Source: Jimgerdemannia flammicorona
Lineage: Eukaryota; Mucoromycota; Endogonomycetes; Endogonales; Endogonaceae
Direction of reading: 5' to 3'
Length of the DNA: 36,572 nt
NCBI GenBank assembly: GCA_003990745.1
Contig: RBNI01000230.1
Span: 1-36,572 of the forward strand
Both the position numbers and the translations under genes were made by a program. Below, one piece after another: positions 1 through 10,172 of the stretch. Position 1 is the first letter of the stretch; each line of letters starts with the position of its first letter. Under the pieces are notes generated by a model. It ran no database searches, was not told the DNA's origin, and saw only the letters and a list, made by a program, of their open reading frames with translations.

Positions 1-110
1 CCTTATTAAGGGCTTTCAAATGACACCAAGATCATCAAATTTGGATGATTATTCATCAAGTTATTGATGTAAACATTTAATTGTCTAATTTGGAAATCAA
101 AACAATGGTT

Positions 111-154
111 GATTCGAATCCGATTCGAATCCGATTCGAATCCGATTCAAATCC
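111..154 (+). repeat. Tandem 11-bp GATTCGAATCC array (4 units)
   Basis: Three perfect units (111-121, 122-132, 133-143) and one unit with a single change (144-154) lie head to tail. Each unit contains the palindrome GATTCGAATC and differs at one position from the Pol III B-box consensus GGTTCGANTCC. The right-hand repeat copy has only about one and a half related units, so the array has expanded or contracted. Confidence 0.9.
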
Positions 155-157
155 ATC

Positions 158-181
158 CGGATGGGATTCGAATCCCATCCG
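158..181. repeat. 24-bp perfect palindrome
   Basis: The bases at 158-181 read the same on both strands around the centre GATTC|GAATC. The palindrome sits just after the 11-bp array, inside the left inverted repeat. It could form a cruciform or bind a dimeric protein, but nothing in the sequence shows a function. Confidence 0.85.
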
Positions 182-252
182 AGTTGATCCAGATGCGATT
201 CAATCTGAATCAATCTGAATCAAATCCGGATTAAATTGACTCATTAGGAGCA

Positions 253-897
253 CTACGTCGCTTCCTCCTCGCCAGCACCTCCTTCATTGCTCGTCTTCAT
301 GAGCAGGAGACGTCTTGTGCTGCCGCTGCTGCTCGTGCCGCCACCACTGCTCCCCTCCCTGCCTCCCCTGAGGTTTCGGTCTCTGAGGCCATTCGCGCTG
401 AGACTCACGCTGCTGCTCATGCCGAGGTTCATTCCTTCGCCACTGCTGCTGCCAAGGCCCCCTCCAAGACCCCTGCCAAGACCCCCGCCAAGCCCAATCA
501 AGCTTCATCAGCCTCTTCTCAGTCCCCCTCGCCTGCCAAGGCTTCTTCTTCTGTTCTCCCCACCCCCAAGCATAGCCGTCAACTTGGTTCTTGCCCTGTT
601 GGGGCTTGGCCTTGTGCCGTCTGCTCCAGTCACCTCCACCATGCCTACTGGCACCCAGCCAAGTCCGTCTGCCCCCATGGTGGTGTTCCTCACGCTGCTG
701 CCCCTTCGGCTGCTCGCTCTCCTTCCACCTCCTCTGCTGATTCCTCCTCTGTCTCCTCTCCCCGTGCCCCTGAATGCAAGGGCTGCACGAAAGCCTGTGG
801 CCACAAGGTCTGGCACTCTGACGGGGTGTGCTTCTGTTCATCGGGCTTGCCACCTTCAAAAAAAGTCAGAGGGAAGGGGAAGACCTCCTGCTCCTAA
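253..897 (+). pseudogene. PLE upstream ORF with Cys/His-rich (zinc-binding-like) region, 5' incomplete
   Basis: The frame starting at 253 stays open to TAA at 895-897, about 214 codons, but has no ATG, and the frame runs back into the inverted repeat before a stop at 232. The N-terminal half is rich in Ala, Pro, Ser, Thr and Lys, with PAKTP-type repeats, and is probably disordered. Two Cys/His clusters follow. The first (about residues 115-145) contains CAVCSSHLHHAYWH. The second (about residues 180-205) contains CKGCTKACGHKVWH and then CFC, followed by a basic tail (KKVRGKGK). This pattern suggests zinc-binding nucleic-acid-binding knuckles, as in retroelement ORF1 or gag proteins. I do not recognise the family. 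The reverse transcriptase lies downstream in another frame, so either a frameshift or two separate ORFs is possible. Confidence 0.6.
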
Positions 898-899
898 AC

Positions 900-2910
900 T
901 TCCCCCCGGCTTGGTTCTCCCCCAGTGTCCCCATCCCTTCTCGGATTCCATCGTCACTTCTGGTATACTCTGAGTGGTTCCTCATGTTGTCCCCCCTTTG
1001 CCTTTTCCAGTTGCTTGTCTTGAACTTTTGGGTTTATTCTTCTTCTGGGGCTCTTTTGTCCCCTCCTTTTTTTTCGGCTGACTGCCCCCTTTCTCCCCTT
1101 CAAGTCTTTGCCTTATCTCTGGGTCCTCACTTTGTTTTTCCTGCGACTCCCTCTCAATTCTCTTCCACTGATCTGGCTCGTCTTTTGTGCTTTTGTCGTG
1201 CTCTTGACCTTGCCATCTTCTTTGAGGATCGTGGTGAGATGCCCTCTCGCTATTTTGTTCCTAGTGATTGGGTCCCCCCTCCCAATGTCTCTTCACACTG
1301 CATATTTCTCGACATGGCTTGCTCGCTGTCCGTTCCTGGACATGCTTGCTCTTGCTTGGTTTCGGACCGTGCTGTATGTACCACACTTAAATCAGTCAAG
1401 CAACTGCCTTCGCACTTGCTCACAGTCACTGATAAGAATCAGGGTTTTGTGCTTATTCCTAAATCACTCTACCTTGATGGCCTTTCTGCCCTCCTTCGAG
1501 CCGCGGCTTATGAGCCCAGCGCTCTTGGATTGGATGAGGTTCTCACTCTCCTTCAGGTTTCTCTAGCTCTTGCTAGATCACTCTTGGACTCTCCTTTTGC
1601 GAACCCCATTTTTAACTTCTTCCAGGACACTTTGTCCTCCCTGGATGTTCGTCTTCTGGTTTTCTATGCTCTTCCTAAAGTTCACAAGCCTATTTTGGCT
1701 GGGCGTCCTATTATGGCTGCTTTTTGCTCACCTACCACTGAGATTTCGAAGTAGCTTTCTCACTTCTTTCTCTCCTGGATGGCTCTTCTTCAGCACTGTC
1801 TTGGGCCTGAGTACACCATTCTTCGTGATACCCAGGAGCTCGCCCTTCTCTGTTCCACCATTGTTCCCGTTCACCATTTTTCACATTTGGCCTCTGGTGA
1901 CTTCTCCTCCTTCTACACTGCTATTCGTTTTGACAAGATCGATGATTGTCTTCACTTCCTGGGTTCCATTGTTTTTCCTTTGGATTCCCTGGTTTCGTTG
2001 GCTTCCATTGTTGAGCTTATGCTCCTTGTCTACCACTCTAATTTTTTCGAGTCAGCCCTTGGCTGTTTTCACCAGGTTTCTGATATTGCCATAGGAACGA
2101 ATTGTGCCCCACCCTTGCCAACCTTATTGGCCTGGCTCATGAACTTTGTACGATATGTGATCTTTCTTCACCTCTGTCCATCGCATTCCGAGCTGGGGAT
2201 ATCTTCTTTCGCCGATACATTGATGACTTCATTGTCTTCGCTGTTGCTGGTGTCGATATTCCTAGTGTGTTCCTGGGCGTCTACCCTCCTCATCACTCTA
2301 TTACTTGGGTGTGTGGTACAACCAGTATTCCCTTTTTGGACCTTTCTATTTCTCTTTCCCCCTTTCGAACTGTTGTTTATTCTCATTTTCCTCGTTCCCA
2401 ATAGTTCCCTGACTTCTTGTCCAACCATCCTCATCGCACTCTTCTAGAATGTGTTCATGGTGAGACTTATCATCTTGCATTATGCTGCTCCTGTCATTCT
2501 GATTGGGTGTCTGCTGTTCGGGTTCTTGGCAACTTCATTGTCCATCATCATGCCTACTCAATTTCTATCATTCGCAATCTTCTTGCTTCAGTTGAATGGT
2601 CTGTTGTTCGCTCTTCCCTCCTCTCTCCCCTTTATCCCCCCTCCCTTCCCTCTCTCCCCCCTTACCCACTCTGTACCCTCTCTTTCTTCCCACCCCTGAT
2701 TCTCATCGTACCATTCAATCGTGCTCAATGGGTTGCCCAATGCCCTGACACTGTCCTGCACTCTTCTCTTTCTCACTATAGACTTTCATCTCTTTCTCAA
2801 TGCCCTCTAATTACCCATTCGCGTCTTTCTTCTGTTTCTTCTTTAATCCATCACTCTCATTTAGTGTTTTTGTCACCTTCTGGTGCCTCCGACTCTGTCA
2901 GAGAGGATTA
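900..2910 (+). pseudogene. Penelope-like reverse transcriptase, with stops and a frameshift
   Basis: This would copy the element RNA by target-primed reverse transcription. Motifs in order: LTVTDKNQGFVLIPK near 1420; YALPKVHKP, then GRPIMAAFCSP near 1670-1740 (PLE motifs 1-2); DFSSFYTAI near 1900 (catalytic Asp, motif A); IGTNCAPPLANLIGLAHEL near 2090-2150 (motif B, read across a frameshift); RRYIDDFIVF near 2208-2240 (catalytic YIDD, motif C); IPFLDLSISL near 2325 (motif D); then a thumb segment with NHPHRTLLECVHGE. An in-frame TAG at 1752-1754 probably replaces Trp, a one-base frameshift lies near 2112, and another TAG lies near 2403. The last open stretch ends at TAA 2908-2910. There is no GIY-YIG domain after it. 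The exact start is unclear because the frame opens before the first recognisable motif. Confidence 0.75.
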
Positions 2911-3086
2911 AAAAACATCCTTGCCCCCTCCGGGGTCTTGTGCTCACTCTGGGGTCTCGGCCTTACTCCGCTCTCCTCTGCTGCCTTCGGCCCCTCACTT
3001 CGCTCAGGCTAGCTGCGGCTCACTCCGTTTCGGCCTCACCCCTCGCTCGTGCTCACCCCTCCAGGGTCTGCAGATGTTTTTTAATC
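2906..3086. repeat. 181-bp GC-rich segment bounded by 14-bp perfect inverted repeats
   Basis: GATTAAAAAACATC at 2906-2919 is mirrored exactly by its reverse complement at 3073-3086. The interior is GC-rich and CpG-rich, with partly repeated CTCACTCCG/CTCGGCC-like words and some complementarity between the halves. It overlaps the stop codon of the reverse transcriptase frame. It could be a small MITE-like insertion, which would have created the stop, or a structured 3' RNA element of the retroelement. Confidence 0.6.
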
Positions 3087-3272
3087 TCGATTTGGATTTG
3101 TTTTGTTTGTGTTTGTTTGTGATTTTTATCCCGCAACTAGGATTGGCTCCCCATTTATCTCCACTTATCTCCAGTGGTCATGTGGTTCCTAATTCAGTTT
3201 GCCCCAAGTTGTGGCATGTCCTCCCTTTTGGGATGTCATATTTTGTATATAAGGACCATGCTTTTGTATGGC

Positions 3273-3278
3273 AATAAA
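3273..3278 (+). promoter_or_regulatory. Poly(A) signal AATAAA in the PLE 3' region
   Basis: AATAAA lies about 360 bases after the reverse transcriptase stop. No A-tract follows within 40 bases, so it is a candidate processing signal only. The 3087-3440 interval around it contains no credible ORF. Confidence 0.35.
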
Positions 3279-3439
3279 CAGCTGATGCAATTTCGGTTAC
3301 ATTCTTTATTCGTCCCCCTTATACATGCTTTTCCATATGTCTTCCCTTCGCTTTGATACTGGCTCTGGGTTTGCTCCCTTGGCTCCCGCTGGGCCTTCCT
3401 CCTCCTCTTCATCCAATCTTATATGAACTACTTACCCCA

Positions 3440-5152
3440 CTACTCTCACCACCCTTCTGAAATACCACTAATCCTGCAGTGACCCTATCATCATCTACTT
3501 GATAAGCCTCAGTCTCCAGTAAGACTACTATTATTTCATCTCTGATTTTCCTTGGCTCCTCCTTGCCCCATAGAATTTCCTCCCAGTGTCTCTCACTTAG
3601 ACCCCAAAAGTCCTCCCCCCTCAGCTCCTCAGCCATCACATTCACAAGTATTTTCCACAGCTATATCTCCTCATCTACAGCCTCCTCAACTCTCTGAACC
3701 ACTCTCTACACCCCCTCTACCTGCCCTCTCTCTGTATTCCCTCTTGCTGACTCATCTCAATCCTCTTCCTGTACATTCTACAATTTGTCCTCACCAGTAG
3801 CCCTGCTCAACACTCTATACTGAGGGTACTCCCCCTCAACTATCTCTATATCCTCCATGACCACACTCAACCTAGAGCCACCTCTCTCTCCTTGGGTTCC
3901 CTCTGGAGCCATCCCCTTCTCCACCACCTAGATACTCACTTATAATTCAGCATTATTAGCAATAGTTCCCACTACTGCCCCCCTTCCCAACTTCAACAGA
4001 TCCTTCTGGATGTATCTCCCCTGCATTCTCTCTCATACTGCTCTATCTAGCCACACCTTCTTGCCATTGATAATTTCCACAACTATCTTGGCCTCATACT
4101 CCTTCCAGGCCAATCTCCTCCTCTCCACAGCTCCAGCCAGATCCTCTAGTACCTTTAGCAAGTCCTTTTCTTCTTCCAGCATCTCTTTTACACATGAGAC
4201 CTTGTACTCCACAGGTCCTCACTTAAGAACCACTGGACAGTCTCTCATATTCTCTGTATTCTTCTTACCTACTAGTCACACCCTGATATCTACATCTTCA
4301 GTTCTGAATTCAGTACCTTTACAGACTCTAAACCCAATATCTATGATCTCTCTATACTCCTTGACAGCCTCCACAATCAACCATCTGGCCATTTCCTTTA
4401 ACACTATAGATACATTCAGCACTATCTACTACACCACTCTGGGATCTTAGCACAAGCATAAGGTCTTGGAAATTGCCATCTCTCCCACCATCACTCTCTT
4501 CTCTATTGCCTCCAACAGTATCTTCTCTTCCTTGAAGCTGACCTCCACCTCTTCCAGCCTATACAAAAATGTCACCAAAGCAGTCTCCTTCACCTTCTTG
4601 GCCAGAAGTCCTAGAATCATTCTCACCTTTATCACTAAGCCATAGAAGCACAATGTGATAGTGAATTCTGATCTCAATTTCATATATAATAGTGCTACCA
4701 CCAGTCCCATCACACTATCTGCCAGGTCCCCAGGCCTTATGCCTACCCTTTGTTCAGATCTACCATCAGCTATCATATCTGGATTTTTTTTACAGAATAG
4801 CAGTCTCCTTACCATTAGAAGTCCTACTCTCTCTAGCCACTAATCTCCCAGCCCTACTTCTCTTACCTTCATGAAACACTCTCCCCAAACCTATAGCCCT
4901 TGCCATCTCCTTGCCCTTTCTTAGCCAGCCCTCCAGTCCAGTTATTGTCATCAGTCAACCTTCCTTCACCTTATCTGCAAAACTCATCCTTCCTATCTCC
5001 TGTCCCTCAGCACCATCTCATCTCCTTCTATGTCCTCTAGCCAGTAAGCACCTCATAATTTCCCCCAAGCTATGACTCATATCTATATACTGCCAGTCAA
5101 AAGCACTAGGGCCACCCTGCCCAACATATACCTTGGAATACTCATTGGTTAT
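3440..5152 (-). pseudogene. LINE A ORF1 (RNA-binding, RRM-like), decayed
   Basis: Reading leftwards from 5152, the frame aligns with ORF1 of LINE E: GQGGPSAFDWQ, then MSFADKVKEG, then a recognisable core with RPGDLADSVMGLVVALL (about 4740-4690) and a segment matching the RRM-like VEVGFEE region. The C-terminal conserved block follows with LSERHWEEILWG (about 3590) and ETEAYQVDD. The position of the initiator ATG in LINE E reads ATA here, and several stops and shifts interrupt the frame. ORF1 proteins of LINEs coat the element RNA. This copy cannot be functional. Confidence 0.7.
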
Positions 5153-5227
5153 AATATTACTACAACCTTTCTTCAAAAATGTAGTCTTGAGTATTGCTAT
5201 AAATTTGTATAACCTGAATATTACTAG
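3440..5227 (-). mobile_element. LINE A: 5' end and ORF1 only
   Basis: The minus strand matches the LINE E and LINE C family from its 5' leader (a word like AGTAATATTCAGGTTATAC near 5227-5208) through most of ORF1. The match fades near 3455-3440, where DNA from the PLE side begins. ORF2 is absent, so this copy lacks its 3' part, which is the opposite of ordinary 5' truncation by reverse transcription. Confidence 0.75.
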
Positions 5228-6293
5228 AGAAAGGATATTGGATCAGATATCTTATCTATCAATAAGTCTATCTTTTTGTTGACAATTAAGTCTATGTTAT
5301 TACTAAGAGACTTTATATCCTTTTCTATATCTGAGCCCAAGTCCTCAACTACTTCTATAAAGTATCAGCTGAAAATATTTTCAATTTGAATAATGAATAA
5401 TAGAGCAATATTATTTTTAAATAGTTTGTAACACTATACTTTATTTTGAAAGATATCTATAATTTAGTATTAAATTTAATAAATATGTTTAGAAAAAGTG
5501 GAAATGAATATATATTTAATTTATTATAATTTCAAATAGAAATTCTGACAGAAATTTCTATAGAATTTTCAACTAGTAGTTATAGATACTGAATATAGTA
5601 TAGCTATATATAGATATATCCAATATATCGTATTTAGTTATAGCCTTAAATTTATATCAATATCCTCTATACTAAGTATGTAGTAACCTCAGCTCTGCTT
5701 TTTTTGAATATAAGAATAAAGCAAATTCTTATTACAGAACCTTCAGATTTAACTTGTTAATAATTCTATATCTCATCAACTTAAAATATAAGTATGTACT
5801 CTTATTAGCATAAGAATTTAAAATTAATATTAGAACTATACTACTATAATAAGCAATTAGAAATTAGGACTAATAATCTTCCTGATTATCTACAATAATT
5901 AATTCTATTAGTATATAGTTTGATTATATTAATCTAATTCTATGAAAATTAATATTAATAGAGTTAATAGTAATTAACCTCATATTTTTTATATCAGTTT
6001 CTTATAAAAAATTTATTTATCTTTTTACAAGTTCTGCACACTTTATCTAATAATACTATTTTTTATTCTTATTACTATATTTAATATATTTCTTTTTTAT
6101 ATTATATATTTTTACTATAATTATAATTATCATCAGATTTAGTATTACTATACTTTATACTATACTAATATTTATATTATATTTATAAGAGATATAGATG
6201 ACCTTTTATAACATATTTGTAATATTTTAATTTGATTCTTTATTTATAAGTACCAAAATAATATAATTGTAATTTAAAAGCTAATTGTCCTAC
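5228..6293. other. AT-rich DNA without recognisable genes
   Basis: About 1.07 kb very rich in A, T and TpA. No frame gives a protein I recognise. A short stretch near 6240-6275 (TTTATAAGTACC.. then ATAATATAATTGTAATTT) resembles the DNA just left of the LTR at 26400-26435, so part of it may be the worn end of another Copia-family LTR. Confidence 0.6.
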
Positions 6294-6470
6294 TGTTGGA
6301 ATGGCAACACAATATGTCAGCATATGACCTTATATCATACTATCAGATTTAAGTTATTTATCAGTAAAGTGTAAAATATACAATCTACACAACTTTAATA
6401 AAATGTCCCTCTCTTTACAATAAAGATTATGAGCCCCACTAGCACTAAGTGACTTTAAAAAAAAACCACT
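6294..6470 (+). repeat. 5' LTR and leader of Copia 1
   Basis: This stretch aligns along its length with 9986-10165: shared words include AATATGTCAGCAT, ATCAGTAAAG, CAACTTTAATAAAATG and TTTACAATAAAG. The 3' edge of the LTR is uncertain because no clear primer-binding site can be seen. AATAAA-like words inside it could be the LTR polyadenylation signal. Confidence 0.55.
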
Positions 6471-6489
6471 GTACAATATACTATGCTAG

Positions 6490-7560
6490 AAATATCTGAT
6501 AATTAGCTTAGTAAATATGAGCATAGAAATAGATATACTAATTATAAATATTCCTTCCACAGGTATAAACTTAACAGATATAGGAAATATAGTCCTAGTT
6601 GTTATTATAAATATAGCTAAGAGGTCCATTGTGATCTTTGACAGAAAGGACTATGCTATTTGGGTATTTCATATAATAAATCTCCTCAACAAATGTGACT
6701 TAGTAGAGAATATGAAGCCATAAGCACTAATTTAAGATTATGATACCACATATGATCACTGAGCATTATATAAGATCACATTCACATTGTAGAATTTCCA
6801 AATAAAGCTTATAATGTATACTATGATGGCTCACAAGATGTGGGAAGTACTATATAATCATCACATATAAGTATTTATGTCAAATCAGTTCCATTTGAAA
6901 TCTCAGCTATTTAATCTTCAAATGAAGCATAAGAAGAGCATCTATGAATATGTCAGTTATATTGTTGATCTGGTGAATTAAGTGAATCCCCTCAGTATAT
7001 TTGCAGATTGTATTAAGAATAAAGACAAGATTATAGAGCTCCCAAGTAGACTTCCATATATATATATATAATGTCATAGTGGCAGCTATGTGTGAGAATA
7101 GTAGACTCACAGATTATACTCACATAATAACAAGCCTTATGAATAAGGAAATGCACTAAGGAATTTGTACTGAGGATGATGAAAACACATTCTACAGGTC
7201 TCACAGATACAGTGTCAAATAAGATCAAAAGCTTAAATAATAAGACCAAAGAGGATAAACTTAAACCCAAGCTCAGAAACATGACAACTAGTCTACCAAT
7301 CAATTAACCAAGTATGATAGTTGCTGTGAATACTATAGCAAGTATAGATATAGGAAGCAGCATTGCAATAGTTGGGAAAATGACAAGGAGAGTAGTAAGA
7401 ATAAGCACAGTAAAAGCTAGTATAGAAGAATCAAGACAAATAGAAGCATAGTAATGCAAATACTGCTGAAACTGATGAAAACAGTAATCTATTTTTTTAT
7501 GCAAGCCACCAGTAATACCAGTTCTACTAGTGCTAAAATTCACTAACCTGTCATTTATGA
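6490..7560 (+). pseudogene. Copia 1 gag
   Basis: The best-preserved part is near 6600-6720, encoding IAKRSIVIFDRKDYAIWVFH and then NLLNKCDLVE. This is the usual N-terminal gag motif of fungal and plant Copia elements (a G/DKDY.IW signature). Later parts correspond to the same region of Copia 2 (the TDDDENAFYW-like stretch near 7165) but are broken by stops. The zinc knuckle is not recognisable. Confidence 0.65.
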
Positions 7561-7689
7561 ATTCTGGTCAACAGTAAAAGTAAAATACATTCTACCTGAT
7601 AAAAAGTAGCAATAACATCAGTATATCTAGAAGTATGGAGATTAGTAATAATCATATATTCTCTAAGTATATATCTGACAAATATACTA

Positions 7690-9985
7690 TCAACAAAGCT
7701 GATGACAATAATGTCAGACTAATAGATTCTGGAGCCATATAATATTTGATACTATATAGGGAAGAGTTCTCTATATATGAGCCTTTTAAGTACTCTGTAC
7801 CTATCAAATTAGTGGATAACAATGTCATCTATGTTCAAAGAAAGGAAAATGTGAGGATACATCTTTATAGTAATATCATAGAATCTGCTGGTACTTTCCT
7901 AGACATACTATATGCCTCAGAAATCAGTAAGAACCTCTGTTCAATATAAAAGATGATGTTATGTAGTAATAAAGAAATACATATATACAAAGAGTGAAAC
8001 AGTGTATGATTTATATGATAATTAAAGGTTAATGACAGTCTTGAAGTGAGAGAATATTTATATAATTAATAGTATGTTAAGTGGAGCAAAAGCCTCTACA
8101 TATATAACAATAATTACACCTGATATATTAAATATATAGTATCAATACTAAGGATATATCATTAATATGAGTCTTGAATATATAATAAGAAGCAGCTCAG
8201 TAAGTAAATTGCCAGCATATAAATATCTGGAGAATAACTTTTGTAAGATATATACAGAAAACAAAGCTTCCTATTGATCATTTATAGAATGATTGAAGTG
8301 TGTCTTGGGGATTCTTGATCTTATCTATACCAATATATGAGGCCTAATGTATACCTTATCACATTCTAGCAAGAGCTATTTTCTAATGTTAATCAATAAT
8401 CATATTGCAAAATATGTATATATATATTCTTATTGATATAGAGTGAAGCCTTAGAGAAATTCAAAAAATTTAAAGCAATCACTGAGAATGAAACAGAATG
8501 TATAATATGCACTAGACACCCAGATAATGGATGCAAATACATCAACAATATATTCTGGCAATTCTTGATGAAATACCATATAAGCCATTAATTGATATCA
8601 CCTTATATATCTCAGCAGAATGGTGTGACCAAGCAATTCAACCATATGACCATAGAAATAGTACATATAATGATCAATATGAATATTTCTATTGGGCTGA
8701 AGTAATCAATATAGTATTATACATCTGCAACTTGTGTATCTTGATCACTAAGTAAGAAGTAGAGATACTGATCATATCAGTGAGGAATTGTAGAGTAGAA
8801 CAAAGCTAGATATATCACATCTATGGTCCTTTAGTTGTAAGGTATATATCCTCAACAAAAGCAATATTAGCCAGTACAAATTTAAGTCTAAGGCAGTCAA
8901 GCACATGCTCCTAGAATATAGCAAGAAATTGTATAGACTTTGGAATCTAGATACAAGATATATGGTTATTTCACATAATTTACAATTCAATAAAAAAGGC
9001 TTAGAGATCTTTGTGGAAGTCTCAGTAGAATCCTCTATATTCCAGTAAGTACAATAACTGGTGCTTTTAATATCTCTGATGCTTCAAGCAGTGAATTGAA
9101 ATTATTTTTAACTGCTATATATACTTCAGCCTAAGCCAGAGTTGTCTAAGCCAAGGATCACTGAGATCAAAGATGAAGATGATAGTGAATACAATGCCAA
9201 AGGATCTTCTATAAAGGGTAAACAAATGTAAAAGTACTCCAATATACAAGAAGTTATTAAGATATATCAGTAAGTTCTAGATAATAACAAAAGGACCACA
9301 TAAGTTATACTAAAGCATATGAATGTACATACATTGAGACATCTATCAGTGAGCTAAGTATATATGTACAACAAGACTATACAATGTCCTTATAATAAGA
9401 AATGACAATGTATAATAGATGAGGAGTATAATTTACTTAGCAAAAATAGTATGTAGTATATAGTATCTCTTTTATCAAACTATCAAGCAATCAGATCCCG
9501 ATGAATGTATAGAATAAAGTATAATACTAATAGTAATATAGAGTCATATAAAGCTTGCTTCATTGTAAAGGATTATTCACAAGATTATAGTATAGACTAT
9601 AATGAAACATTTTGACCTATATTTAAGCTTACTTTACTTAGAATACTTCTTGTAATCAGTACACTATATGAACTCAAAATTTTTCTAATAGGTATAAAGA
9701 CAGTATTCCTAAATAGTGATATAGAAACCAAACTATATATCTGTCAACTATAATGATATGAAAATGGTGAGCTCATATATAAATTATGTAAGGAACTATA
9801 TGGCATCAAACAAGTAGTATGGCTATAGAATAAAAGAATTGATAAACATCTTCTTGATAATAGATTTACATATTATGAAGCAAATAACTGTATATATATT
9901 CAATATTATGATAACAGCATAGTATTCATTAGTATATGGATTGATATATAATTATTTTTGTTAGTAAGAATAGGCTTAATAGAGT
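7690..9985 (+). pseudogene. Copia 1 pol: protease, integrase, partial reverse transcriptase
   Basis: Protease: LIDSGA at 7719-7736 with the catalytic Asp codon at 7725-7727, followed by a TAA, then a conserved block ending in SEISKNLCSI (about 7945). Integrase: the GILDLIYTNI and LSHSSKSYF segments near 8310-8385, and the late ISAEWCDQAIQ and YFYWAEVIN segments (8610-8710), which correspond to the PQQNGVAERF and FWAEA motifs of the family. Reverse transcriptase: FIVKDYSQDYSIDYNETF near 9560 and LYKELYGIKQ near 9785. The catalytic Asp-Asp motif region is degraded near 9940. The frame ends when Copia 2 begins. Confidence 0.7.
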
Positions 9986-10165
9986 TGTTAGAATAGTAAC
10001 TTAATATGTCAGCATGTGACCTTATACCATTTTATCAGATTTATGTTATTCATCAGTAAAGCATGAAATATATGACCTATTCAACTTTAATAAAATGCCC
10101 TCTTTTACAATAAAGGTTATGTGCCCAACTGGTGCTATATGGCTATAGAAAAACACTTCTTTAAA
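9986..10165 (+). repeat. 5' LTR and leader of Copia 2
   Basis: It aligns with 6294-6470 and, in reverse complement, with 28235-28402. All three begin with TGTTRRRATRGYAAC-like ends. The matching 3' LTR of Copia 2 is not found, so the element was truncated or replaced on its right side. Confidence 0.65.
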
Positions 10166-10172
10166 ATACACT

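Larger units (their letters stand above)
66..255 (+). repeat. Left copy of an inverted terminal-type repeat
   Basis: The first ~45 bases match the reverse complement of the right window end (36557 downwards) with about two mismatches, and the last ~21 bases, ending in GGAGCACTA, also match. The middle differs because this copy carries extra GATTCGAATCC units. Its inner edge falls directly against the Penelope-like ORF, which has lost its start codon. It may be a terminal inverted repeat of a large element or a dispersed repeat that happens to occur twice in opposite orientation. No matching target-site duplication is visible outside the two copies, so I lean to the second reading. Confidence 0.75.
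256..3400 (+). mobile_element. Penelope-like retroelement (PLE), decayed, apparently endonuclease-less
   Basis: The element contains an Ala/Pro/Ser-rich ORF with a Cys/His cluster, then a reverse transcriptase with PLE-type motifs, a GC-rich inverted-repeat segment at its stop codon and a short 3' region with AATAAA. PLE reverse transcriptases usually precede a GIY-YIG endonuclease. I find no such domain after the thumb region, which fits the EN-deficient Athena/Coprina class; Coprina is known from fungi and is associated with chromosome ends. The strand is C/T-rich with many CpGs, unlike the LINEs in this window. The left edge abuts the inverted repeat and the right edge abuts LINE A; neither end is precisely defined. 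I see no pseudo-LTR pair. Confidence 0.7.
6294..9985 (+). mobile_element. Copia 1: Ty1/Copia LTR retrotransposon, truncated and heavily mutated
   Basis: An LTR-like start (TGTTGGAATGGCAAC at 6294) is followed by gag, protease, integrase and reverse transcriptase in the Copia order. The copy ends inside the reverse transcriptase at 9985, where the LTR of Copia 2 begins. RNase H and the 3' LTR are missing. Nearly every segment carries in-frame TAA, TAG or TGA at places where Copia 2 or the family has Gln, Arg or Trp. Confidence 0.8.

Noticed and set aside
111..154. A tRNA gene suggested by the B-box-like words
   Set aside because: No A-box, anticodon arm or cloverleaf can be formed around the array.
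287..973. A Leu/Pro-rich 228-residue frame at the left end
   Set aside because: The overlapping frame from 253 has Cys/His clusters and normal residue usage. The Leu/Pro-rich frame is its out-of-frame shadow.
1108..2094. Phe/Leu-rich hydrophobic frames that look like membrane proteins
   Set aside because: They overlap the reverse transcriptase motifs in other frames of C/T-rich DNA, where any frame yields Phe, Leu and Ser.
3279..3300. Hammerhead ribozyme core (CTGATG) in the PLE 3' region
   Set aside because: The conserved CUGAUGA is not complete (CTGATGC) and no GAAA partner with pairing stems is near.
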